DNA of 64,000 nt from Muricea muricata. Lineage: Eukaryota > Cnidaria > Anthozoa > Malacalcyonacea > Plexauridae. The notes beneath the pieces are model-generated. The model searched no databases. It was not told where the DNA came from and saw only the letters and a list, made by a program, of their open reading frames with translations. Where the stretch lies: assembly GCA_963855995.1 (NCBI GenBank), contig OY979718.1, positions 38,749,059-38,813,058 of the forward strand, given 5' to 3'. The position numbers and the translations under genes were made by a program. Positions 21,740 through 32,711 of this stretch are shown piece after piece (position 1 is the stretch's first letter; each line of letters opens with the position of its first letter).

Positions 21740-23880
21740 AATGCGACTAGCGAGAATCACATCGTCTTGGCGGAACATTCTTTTTATGTCAACCATGGCA
21801 GCGATATCGTCGAGTTTGAATCTCATCAACACACTAGTGTGGGAACTAGTGTTCTCAGGTACTCATCGTAAATCAAGTTCCGTTGGTCTTCGAAGCAAAA
21901 TCGAAAACTACTCTCGGTTCTTCCGGCTTCCTCTGATGCCAAACTGCATGGTGCGGAAGGTACCACAGTGGCTTGAGCGTCTGCAACTCCTCGTCGATCA
22001 CTTCATTTGTTGCACCTTCGACTTTGTATTTTTCCATAACACTGATGTACGCCTTGCGGAAGTCGGGGTTTCTTTCCATCTTTGTCTTCATATTTTAGTC
22101 CAATCTCGGCTATGTGTGAAGGTTGTCTGGAAGCTGTGGTGGATTATGTTTAAAGGATATCCTAATTGGTATTTTTCATCTTTCAGTATCGTTGTTTTAA
22201 CCACGATTTCTTCCGCATGGCGATCTTTAATGGACGTATATTCATCAACGCCTTCATCGATTTCAACAAATTCTGCGTTGTACATTCGCTCCAATTCATG
22301 CTCAAAGGTACTGTACTCTGAACGGGTGAAGCTCACAGATACTTTCTCACCCATAGGCCCGTAGACAGTTCAACGCAAGTCTTTCCGGCCATGATTCACC
22401 TTTTTTTCGGTCTCTTCGATCTAGATAGTTATAAATCATATCTTACTCTTATCACTGAAATAATTTTTTTATCACGTTGGTCATCATAAGAGAGAAAATG
22501 GTGATCCTTTCCACATCCGTCCTTACGACACCACTTTTGCATGATCTGGCAAAGTGACCTCCATCGAGAAAAATTCCGATGGTCTTCGCTGCGCCTCTTT
22601 CTTCGTTGAATCCGCCGTGTACTGCGTTTGCGTTGATCCTTCTCTGATCATTGAATTTGTAGAAACTCAATTCGATGTTGAGATATTTTATTGTCACTGG
22701 GAGACTTGTGTTCTCCGCCATACCTATTGTTTATACGTCCCTCTCTTCAAAAAATTAACAAAGTCATGGAATTGTGCTAGTCATTTGCTCTTGATAAGGT
22801 CTGTTGCTTTATCTGCCCACATCCTCTTCAAGTGCTCTTCGGTGAGTTTTCTCATCAACATAACTATCACGTCTTCGCTGTCAACTCGAGTAGGATAATC
22901 TTTGGTCGCATGCTCTTCAACGCCCTCTCGGAATCTTCTAGGTGTCGCACGAACTCCATCAATGCGCTTGCATTGAACCTTCGAAATTTGTAGCTCTTTA
23001 AGCTTCCTCATATGGGCTTCCACAATCAGGTGAGGCTGGCCAAAATTCTGAGAAGACAGTTGATAGCTTCGTTATACCTCCGGATCGCCTTTCTTGCCTT
23101 GCCGACGCACTGCGCCAACAGTCTTGTGAATCTGTGCAAATCATCCGACACCTGAGACTCAATGATGTATTTGAAGTTGGCCATAAATTTTACACACTCC
23201 AAAGGGTCACCACAAATTTCATCAGTTATATTTTCGCTAGAGATGGAACTTGTTTTATGGTTTGAGCTATAGTGTCCCATACAACTAGCCGAGGTTAAGG
23301 TGATTGTTCAGGTAAGGTATCTGTGGCCCAAGGCTTGGCACTAGGGCAGAACTCTTTACTTGTTGCGCCAAGCTCAATACACATTTTGCTTGAATTATTT
23401 TCTCCAAAATTTGTTTTCATTCGACGTACATCCTGCCTCGATTCTGGTCTTTGGTTTTTCTGCAGTAATGGTTCTTGTCGTTGGGAATTCCTGGGATAAG
23501 GTCAGGGATATCATTTCTACATTCTTCTGTAAGTATGCATTCGAATGAAACAGTCAATTACTGCAGGCTCTAATTCTGCCTCAGCATTCAGTAATCTGCT
23601 TTTCGGTTAAGTTCAGTTTTGCTCTGCTGAGTCATTTGTATTTGGCGGTCTAAATCTTTCTTCTCTCTCAAAGTTTGCATTTTGAACTTTGCCTCTTCCA
23701 CTGGCCTTCTCCTTTCTTCCACGCTTCCACTTTTAAGAGATTTTGAACTACGATCTGATTCTGATCGAGTTTCTTTCTATTTTTCTTAAATTGCCCACCA
23801 CAAATCTACTCTGTAATCAAGCTGTAGTTTGACATCCCGTTGATCATTGTAACTGTCAGTCGTTAATTCTCTTTTCTTAA
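21740..23880 (-). pseudogene. BEL/Pao retrotransposon gag and 5' part of pol, decayed
   Basis: Gag start region near 23770-23590 (EERRRPVEEAKFKMQTLREK, KDLDRQIQMTQQSKTELNRK). The DUF1759-type gag domain is at 23280-23026 (GDPLECVKFMANFKYIIESQ, then VGKARKAIRRY), continued at 23023-22781 (LRKLTEEHLKRMW). A zinc-knuckle relic HFARSCKS lies near 22545. The RT approach is 22354-22088 (SEYSTFEHELERMYNAEFVE) and 22091-21873 (NPDFRKAYISVMEKYKVEGA, LWYLPHHAVWHQRKPEEPRV, VFDFASKTNGT), then LMRFKLDDIAAMVDIKRMF to ~21750. The copy ends before the YxDD motif. Order and motifs are those of BEL/Pao. Protease is not readable. Confidence 0.85.
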
Positions 23881-23889
23881 CATCATCTT

Positions 23890-25222
23890 TATTGTTATTA
23901 TTATAACAATGTTTTAGTAGGAAGCTCCACTCATAACAAGATGATTTTCAGGAAGGTCCTACGTCAACAAAAGAAAAATTTACACATAGCATACAATATA
24001 CAACAATTTACAAATAATACACTACTGTAGATATATAATATAAAAGCTAAGATCTATTTTATAAACGTATTTAAAAAGTTAGATTCACCAATTCTTGTGC
24101 TTAGAATCATAGTTTAGAGCTCGCAATCGAGTTTTTAAAAGAAGATAAATTATTAGATTGTCTTTGTTCTAAGTTAAGAATGTTCCAATCGTTGACCGCA
24201 TGATAAACAAAACGTTGCTTTCCCCAGTTGGTACGTACTCGAGGGAGATGCAAGTCTTGTTGTCGCCATTGTGGGAATGAATTTCCACGTTTCGTACAAG
24301 ATCAAAACTGAAATTTGTCAATTTGTTTACACATTTGTAAACAGCAGTGCAACGATGTTGACGTCGACGTTTCGCTAAATGTATCCAATTTAACCGCGCG
24401 AAAGCCTGTGTGCCAGAGAAATAGTTGGGTAAATCAAGTATAATTCTTGCTGCGTTGTTTTGTAATACCTGAAGGTTATGCATTAGGACTTCATTGTTCT
24501 TATCTCCCCATACAGTGTCTGCGTAATCAAATAACGGTAAAATAAGACTGTTATAAAGGGTCAAACGTCCATGCAGAGGAAGCAAATATTTCACACGACG
24601 CAAGACTCCAAGTCTTTGGCTAACTTTTTTACAAAGAGTATCTATATGATCCGACCAAGACATACTTTGATTGAGTTTAATGCCTAGTTATTTAAGACGT
24701 TCTTTGCGTTCTAAAACTTGTGCGTTAATCTCTAACGATAAATCACGAAATAAGTTCAATTTACGTGGGCTACCAAAAAGTACAAATTTGCACTTTTCTA
24801 CATTCAGGGTTAAAAGATTGTGATTAAAATACTTGCACAAAAGATCAAGATCAATATTTAAACAACATTCAAGTTTCCTTAAGGTAGTAGAAGAACAGTA
24901 GAGTACCGTATCATCTGCATACATGGCCACACGACAGATCGCTACAGAAGATGGCAAATCGTTAAGTAAACGTAGATTAAAAACAGGATCGGTCCGAGTA
25001 CGCTCCCTTGGGGTACTCCAACAGGGACAGACTTAGCTGAGGAAATAGCATCGTTCACTCTTGTAACCTGTGTTCTTTCAGATAAATACGATCTAAGCCA
25101 TGTTACAGCAGCACCAGAAAAGCCAGTCTTAGCTAACTTTGAATACAAAATAGGATGGTTTACAACGTCAAAGGCCTTTGACAGGTCCAGAAAAACTGCA
25201 CCAGTAACATGTAATTGTTGCC
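23890..25222 (-). pseudogene. Jockey/CR1-type LINE reverse transcriptase, 5'-truncated
   Basis: Begins at about 25205 inside the RT palm (GAVFLDLSKAFDVVNHPILY), then YLSERTQVTRVND, VPVGVPQGSVLGPILFLIY (~25010), catalytic YADDT (~24920), LTLNVEKCKFVLFGSPRK, and after one stop near 24690 LGIKLNQSMSWSDHIDTLCK, with the C-terminal NAARIILDLPNYFSG to 24169. It is followed by a ~280-bp untranslated tail with a short TTATTATAA microsatellite near 23895. 5' truncation at the RT palm is the usual outcome of incomplete target-primed reverse transcription. It lies inside a different RT gene (25225-26433), whose frame stops at the junction. Confidence 0.85.
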
Positions 25223-25224
25223 CA

Positions 25225-26433
25225 TAGCTAAACCAAACTTTCGTATAAGCTTGGCCATTAATTAGAATACTATCACTAGTCAAACACAGAGGAAGAGTAA
25301 TTCCAAGTCGTCGTCGCTTAGTGAAGATAGTTCACAGTCATGTTTATATTCATGGAAAAAACGTTTGGCGACTGTAAATACGCTGGGTGTCTTATCGTTA
25401 TGATCTTCTAGTGGTAAACAGCCGTATAGATCGACACGTCCAGACTGCAAAACCCATGTACGGAAGCACCGTTTATTGATGATATTGAGTCGATAAAACC
25501 AATCGTATTCCTAAGGTGTGCTGGAACATGTAGTATTGGGTTGAGAGATTTAGCCAAAAATGTAGACAAAGATGTAGGTAAGCAGTAAACTGGCATAGGC
25601 TCACTGCAAATGCGGGATCTTAAGGCTGCGTATGACTTAGGTTCGTTTCTTTTATACCTATTAGCTATTTGGTTATGCTTACCGTTGAAATTAATTTGTT
25701 CGGTGCGCGGCCGGTTGAGTTTCTTTACCATTTCATGATTTCCAATTTTAATGGTGGCTTGTTTAATCATGTCTTCGTAGCACTATTGATCTGATGTAAT
25801 ATGGCGCTTGGGCTTATCAGAAGGAATATGGTTGGCCCAGATTTCATACATTGATTGATTACACGAATCATTCCACCTTTTTCAAATTCATGAACTGCAC
25901 TTTTTGGTACTTTCTCATCAATTAATAGGTTTGTACGACTGTCTGGAGATTAGAAAATAAACAGAGCGTCGATATTGCATTAGGTTGAGGGCTGACAAAG
26001 GACGGTCCCTTATTCAACAGACTGAACAACTCCTTGTCTAGTGTTCTGGCGGATAAGTTCTTGAAACCTGGTGGTTTTCTGTTTGTTGCATTTTAATTGC
26101 CAATGAGTTTTTCGAGTTTGCTCTTTTGGCCTTACGGAGAGAGATGCGATGGTTAGTTATCTGCTTGTCTTCTACGTTATTAAGTGGAAACGCAAAGCGT
26201 CGGATTTTAGCTAAACGGTGGTACTGGCTATCTATTGCCAATCGGAGCCATTTTCTCCTATGTTTCTGAGACATTTTGTCTGCGGCGGGAGAATTACACG
26301 TGTACTTGAGTACATTCTTCGCTCGTAAACCTTTAGGTATTACTTTCAACGTTTTGCAAGTACGGAGGAAAGAGATATCGCTAGATAGGCGAATCATGGT
26401 TTTCGCTGTACGATATGATGATATAGGTGCCAT
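25225..26433 (-). pseudogene. Penelope-like (GLAMG-type) reverse transcriptase, N-terminal part, decayed
   Basis: Minus strand from 26433. N-terminal LSSDISFLRTCKTLKVIPKG (first half near 26380), then AADKMSQKHRRKWLR. The RT N-terminal motif LDKELFSLLNKGPSFVSPQP is near 26040-25980. RT fingers and palm are at 25770-25410 (YCLPTSLSTFLAKSLNPILH, FCSLDVSIYTAVY). After a frameshift LYGCLPLEDHN ... DLELLFLC and ILINGQAYTK lead to GLAMGNN at about 25230. LLNKG.SFVP, the FDV.S.YT motif and the FNG..Y.Q..G.AMG motif are shared by Penelope-like and related RTs. The YADD motif and any GIY-YIG domain are missing because the next LINE replaces the 3' part. Confidence 0.65.
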
Positions 26434-27314
26434 GCCTGGTAATAAATTAATTTTAAAAACACTAAAATTAAAAACCGTTTACAGGCGTAAAAGAGAAAAT
26501 GTTTATCCCCAAACGTTTCGCCAGCTAAGGCTTCATCAATGAAGTGTGGAACTGATAAAGTAGAACTGATAATTTTCTTGGTTTTCATACATCGCAATTC
26601 CTCGCCGACATAGCGTGGGAGATCACTGAATTATAAGGAGCAAATAATTTGAGATACACAAAATACTCTATCCATCACTGATTATACTGCCAAGGACATC
26701 GCCAATAAATTACGATGTATGAAAACAAGGCCTCACCAGACAGAAAGTGTTTTAGGGAGATTTTATGCAATTTTATAGTTTGCTTGTGTCAAACATTTTA
26801 TGGTTGATTGTTTCTACTTTATTAGAAAGGAAGTTCCTGCAGTTAGCCGCTTTACCCCCAATCTATAAGACTTTCGGACGCTAAAAAATTATTCTACAAA
26901 CTCAAGTCGTATGAGCTGATAGCCGACGAGCTGCGTAGACATCTATCGGTCAAATACGACGAGAGACGTAGAAGAAGTCATGTTGCTCGGGCAAAAAGCT
27001 CGACCTCCAGAATTCTTACTTCGGAAGTGGAATACTGACACAAAACCTGTTTACGATGGTATTATGGAGCGAATTTGGGGGTGGAACCATTTGTTTCGTG
27101 TCCAATTCCGCCACACAATACCATTGGAGACAAGGTCGGTATCGGTCATTCAAATTGATTCTGTCAGGATTTTATTCAAAATTTTGTTTTTATTAATTTA
27201 CAGCTTTAAGAAAAACGCCAGTACTTTACAAACAAGAACAAATATAGAAGACTGGATCGTCTACAATCTAGGTGGCGTTCTTTGAAGTGGTGAAAATCCG
27301 TTCAGTGATTCGAG
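26434..27314. other. Non-coding DNA upstream of the galactosyltransferase gene
   Basis: No reading frame with a recognisable domain. The open stretch 26980-27285 has no similarity I can name and ends 30 bp before the galactosyltransferase ATG, so it may be 5' untranslated or promoter sequence. No TATA box or initiator can be assigned with confidence. Confidence 0.4.
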
Positions 27315-28763
27315 ATGTTCCGTAAAAAGACATATATACAAATCATTGGGTTAACCATTGCCTTGGTAGTATTTTTAATTAATATTAGCAGAATGCTCTT
27401 CAAACCAAACACCAATATACGCTGGAGAGCATATCTGACAATAGATAATCATGTAAAGTTACGACCTAATTCACCGACGGGAAAAACGAAACTGTTGTTA
27501 TTTGTTGGAATACATAGTGCTCCCTCACGTCTTGAACGAAGAAATGCCATTCGTGAAACATGGATGACGGAATGTAGAAAAACGTCAAATGCTGTATGCC
27601 GGTTCTTTACGGACGGACAAACCCCGAAAGGGCAAAATTTGACAGACAACATTAGAATTGCACTTGAAAATGAAGCAGCTGTTTATAATGATACTCTTCT
27701 TACTGAAGTTCCTGGAGGGTTAAATTTTGCCATAAAATACCTATGGATGTTACAATGGGCAAGCGAGCGATACGATTTTCAGTATTTTCTTCGTCTTGAT
27801 GACGATTATTTCATTTGCTTCCATAAGTTAATGGTTGAATTAGAAAGTCATCGACCAAAAGAGAAGTTACAATGGGGTTGGTTGCACTGTGATCAGCCAG
27901 GTATATATTAAAAATCATGATATTGGTTGTTTTCATTAATATTTTTCTATGGTGCGTTTTTTTCGTACGGTATTTTTCTAGTGGAAAGCTGGGTAATATT
28001 TAATTTTATCGAAGCAGCTACAATCCTGGCCAATCGTGACTTTTTCATATGTTTTTATTATTTGGTTGAAACAGACTCGATTTGATTAAAAGTTCAAGAG
28101 CAATAGAAATCAGTTCAAATCAGTACAAATAAATCATATACACTATTACATCAAGTGTCGCTGAGTATTCGCTTTTAGACATCTAGTAACGTTACTAACA
28201 TAGTTTGTTGTAACTAATGTAGTAGTCAGCCATAATTTAATAACTAACATTGACCAATGATTTTAGGTGCCACGTGGTTGGACGAATCTTTCTATCTCAC
28301 AAGTAAAGACATAGTGCAGTCATTTCTGAGGAGAAAAGACATTCTAATGTGTAATGTCTGGGAGAGTCAGTCTATTGGATATTGGCTCAAAATTATTTCA
28401 AATCTAACGACATTTACAGATAACAAAAGGCTTCTACACGACCGGTCAGAGTTTGATTCAGAAAAAGATTTACAAGAGAAGAAAGAGATATGCCATTCGC
28501 ATCTTGGTATTCATGAAAGCTACCCAGAAAAGATGAAAAGCTTTTGGAGGATTTATATAAAGGAAAACAAGAATGTTGCGTACCATGTGCCTCCCATCTC
28601 TTATGATTGTAAATATCAAATTGAGATGGATTACACGGTCTGGCATGGCAAAGAACTTTGGTTTTCTGAACCGAAACCATGTAAAGATAATCCAATATGG
28701 GACCGTGTTGGAGAGTACAAAGGACGGAGAGTTGAACAGTACACAAGTACAAAATCTTCATAA
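27315..28763 (+). CDS. Beta-1,3-galactosyltransferase-like enzyme (GT31), two exons, 360 residues
   Basis: Exon 1 is 27315-27900 and exon 2 is 28267-28763. The 366-bp intron has GTATAT at its donor and TTTTAG at its acceptor and joins phase 1 codons to give QPGATWLDE. Residues 8-24 are a signal-anchor helix after a basic N-terminus, the type II topology of Golgi enzymes. GT31 motifs: LLFVGIHSAPSRLERRNAIR (61-80) continuing ETWM, FRLDDDYF-type metal-binding triad LDDDYF (161-166), GGLNFAIKYLWML before it, GWLHCDQPG at the junction, and ESQSIGYWL in exon 2 in place of the E/DVxxG motif. It probably transfers galactose or GlcNAc in beta-1,3 linkage to glycans or the proteoglycan linker in the Golgi. 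AATAAA at 28775-28780 lies just past the stop. The subfamily (B3GALT6-like or B3GNT-like) cannot be fixed by eye. Confidence 0.85.
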
Positions 28764-28780
28764 AATGGCAATTTAATAAA

Positions 28781-30628
28781 TCACGCCAATGCAGTTTGGG
28801 AGGCAGAAAGTGCGGTTTCCGGGGGTAAGGGCCCCTAAAGAAGTTGAGGAAACAAGATCAGAGCGAGAGTCCTCGCCGTTATCTACCTTGAACCCCATGC
28901 CTTGCCGTGCTTCCCTACCATGAAGCGACCAAGAGGTGCGAAAATCAGGACCAGGGTAGGTACCGCCGTTGTTATGAACCTTGGTCTCCTTCGCTGGTGT
29001 GTGCTTCATCGTGGAAGTGTGGTCGTATGAGCACCACTTTCTGCCTCACTTACTTTATTGGACAAGTCGTAAATTGTTTACATGTAGCACATGCCTTTCG
29101 TTATTTTTACGTCCATATATACATACACTGTCGAGAGCTAAGTGTTCATGCGTTATTACAATTGCTAAGTTCCTTGTTGTTAAAATTTTTTATTTTAAGC
29201 ACTTGGGTGGGTGGGTTTTTTGTTTTGTCGTGATCAACGCACCGAAAGTCAAAATCAGAATGAGTTAGGTTTAGTTTTACGCAAGCTTTTGATGGCGATG
29301 GTTGCTGGGTTTAGGAATGTCGGCCTAGGACTAAGTACCAATAGTGACAATCATGGTGCCAGGTAGTCAAGTGTGAGACAAGTTTTGCAGAAAATGTCTT
29401 GGATTTATCACACGTTTTCATCTAACCTACTTGATGTTCAGATAGGTATCTATTCTAAGGATGTTACTTCATATTAAACCCAATTTGTTTTCTAATTAAA
29501 TTGACCCTATATTAGTGAAAATTGTGCCATCCATTGCGGAAGCACAAGCTACAATAGACTCATAGACATACGCGTGAATAGGAAACAAAGGAGGTAGTGC
29601 TTTTACAGTTAAACGACATTGTCGCTTAAATATTGTCTAAAAAAACATTATCCATGCTAAATATTGTATTTTGTAGTTTCAATAGATATATTTGAGACAA
29701 GTAATATTTTTAAAATTTTGCATTACTAATATAATGGGCAATCAGTAGCGCCATTTGTGTTTGTATTTGCATTCATCTTTACTCAGTTCATTTCAATGGT
29801 ATGTGAAGTATTACGTCGGCAGTAGTGTCGCCTTTTTGGATTATATATACAAATTGGTAAACATTAAGCTTGTCGTTGACTTATTCTAAATACAAGCATG
29901 AAGGCGGAGAACCACATGTGTAAGAAAGCGATTCAGATCGGTTCTGGCTTAGCATCACTCAAAAGAAAACGCTTTACGCAGTTTAGCGCGCTCGTTCCAG
30001 TGCCCTAAACAAGGGAATTGTTATTTTCCATCCACCACACTGACGTTGCATCATTTTCACAATTTTTAATTTGAAGAATTTGGGCAGGTGGTCGTTTCCT
30101 GTTGCTATGGTTTAGAGAGAATTTAGAATCTATTTCAAAAGATCTTACTTGTGGAAAAATAGAATGGTGAGAACAAGTAGCGAACGGCACTACACTTGTT
30201 TAGCTTGATATGAAAAGGCGACACGTTTCGACGAGAGTGAAGCTTCTGGCTAATTTCTTCTCGTTGTCAGTATCTTCAAGTCAGCAACAAAGAGAGTGTA
30301 TTAACGAGACGATCCCAACCACTCACCGGGGAAAATTCGTGCACGTCTCACCGCAGAAAGTTTCTGATGAAACAGAACAGAAGTCTTAGGATGACTTTTT
30401 TACCGCAAATTATTTCGAAATTGAATTGTAACTAAGGCCTGTTTCAGACGTCAAACTTTTCATGTGCCGAACCTTTGAGGTAATGGTTGGCTAAGAAGAC
30501 TAGGCCGTGTGCTCATGGGACAAAACTGCGTGGAAGAATTTGTGAGCAGTATTTTAATTTATGCATATTAATTTGGCGAGGATTAAGTTTTTTTATATAC
30601 ATTGTAGAGTTGACTTGCACTCTGTAGG
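28781..30628. other. Intergenic DNA between the galactosyltransferase gene and the hAT element
   Basis: Contains small open frames with no recognised domains (28773-29009 minus, 28907-29233 plus, 30005-30190 minus). No repeat boundary or RNA gene could be recognised. A phrase ACACGTTTCGACGAGAG near 30219 resembles 3' tails of some retroelements but gives no further support. Confidence 0.4.
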
Positions 30629-32711
30629 GTCTATACCATAGATATAGGAGACCTAGATTGCTGACGTATACCTAGCGCGCGTGACCCCAATAGAAGAATC
30701 CAAGATGGCGTCGCAACCGGGCAAAAAAATTAGGAATTGTATTTCGAAAAACAGGTTTTTGGGCTTTTTTGATCGTTTAACTGCTGCGAATCACGTTCAA
30801 CTGGACATTTTTGAAAATAAATCACTATTGCGGAGGTTTTGAAGCTGAAATGAGACGAGTGGGCTAGATTCTTACAAAATTATGGTTCGCTGAAGATTCC
30901 AAGGAGTGGACGTTTTGACCGGTTCCGTTAGTTTGCGTGGATTATTGGACTTTTAACACTTCGAATCATGATCGCTCGCGTATATTTAGGAAACGATGTT
31001 TATTATCGATGTTTTAATTGTGAAAAGGAAAGCGTTTGCCGAATTTTATGAAAAATATCGTGGGTTAATTTCCTCATTATCAGCAGCTATACCTATACGC
31101 CGCCTATTATGACTGCACATCCACCTCCAGCCCAGCTGGAAGGACAATAGAATTTAGTTTGTTTGTTTGTTTGTTCATTATGGTTTTTATGAATTTATTG
31201 GAAATTATTGTTTGTGTAGAATCTGCTGACAAAGTAGCACAAATGTAACAACAAATGATTTAAATAAGTATGAAAGAAACCCATGTCTCCAATTGGTTTC
31301 TATTGATTTATGATTATTGATATCAATACATATAATTTGTGTAAATCTGAGAAGCTAAGCAAAGTTTTAGAGACTCATAATATTATTAAAGTGTACGTGA
31401 ACATGCATGGGGCTTGATAACATGCATGAATCAAATTAACATTTAATATACTTGAAGCAAAGATCTGTTAAAATGTTAAATGACCAGGTTTTGTGTCATC
31501 AAAACTCAGAAAGTGTCTGGTATTATAAATTATAGATGTACAGCTTAATAAAGTTCAAAATACATATTGCGGGTTACCAATGTGATTCTGATTTTGCTCA
31601 AAATCAATTACAATATTGAAATCTGCACATGAAAATCTCACCATTTCTCAACAAGCTGTGCCTGTGACAAATGTGTTACGTTGCAAAGATGAAAACAAGT
31701 TGTGAAATGCTGTAATTTTATAAAGCTCCTGCAAGCAGGAGTTTTTTTAAGAAAAAATTAGAACTGCACATTTTGTCATGCTGACACAAAACGTCATATA
31801 GCTTCAATATGACCTTGCGCGAATGCGGATATTTACACACATTTACGTACACGCATAGAACACGTATTTTAAAATAAAAATGTTGACAATTTTTATCAGA
31901 ATAACATTTTACTTATAAGACGTATTCCGCGAATCATAAGTTGCGTGGGCTCGTATTTAAAAAATTATGCAGTAATTTTTCATCCGAAACAAAAAACAGT
32001 GCAGAAATTCCAGAAAATATCAATGCAAATTAATACGATTCATAATAAATGAATAAAGAAGATCAACAACCTACTGAAGCTGCAAAAACGTCAGAGAAAG
32101 ATACTAGAGCGGATAATCTGAAACACTTACACAAGAATGGGCGCCACTACGTGCGTTGCGAGACATGCTTTTCAAACCCCAATGTTGTCAAGATTTTTAG
32201 CAGGAAGGCTAAAGTCCCAGCCATTGCACAAGAACCGAGAACGGTATTCCGTAACAGCGTTGTTTCCGACCATCTGAATAGCGAAATTCATCGCGAAGCG
32301 ACAAAAGCAAAAAGATTATTATCGCTGAAAGGACCAGAGAAGCTTCACGCGACGAAATCAACACCAATGGGAAGAGCATTATCGACCGCAGATGCTCAGT
32401 TGGCTCTAAAAGTTGGTGGCCTCTTGTTGCATGTTTACCATGGTGCTAAGAGACTTACCTTGTCTGCCAATTCTTTTCCTTCTCGTGTGGTTGTAAGCCG
32501 AATGGCAAGAGAGTTTTCTTTTGACGACTGGAGTGCAATCGATATGCCTCAAGACCTGCAATACCTTTCACCAAATGCGCACAGTGAATTCCTAAAATGC
32601 ATTGTCAAGTCAAATAGAAATTCACTTGGTTTAAAAATGTCAGACGCGCTGGCATCTCTTTAAGATGTGACGGATCGGTTGATAGAACGCAGATAGATAA
32701 GATATACTTAA

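Noticed and set aside
22554..22898. Plus-strand frame of 114 codons opposite the BEL gag
   Set aside because: It is the antisense shadow of the gag segment, which has recognised motifs.
27449..27652. Minus-strand frame inside the galactosyltransferase exon
   Set aside because: It is the shadow of a strongly supported plus-strand exon.
28773..29270. Overlapping open frames after the galactosyltransferase gene, considered as a third exon or a neighbour gene
   Set aside because: They lie past the stop and the AATAAA signal, and no motif is recognisable in either strand.
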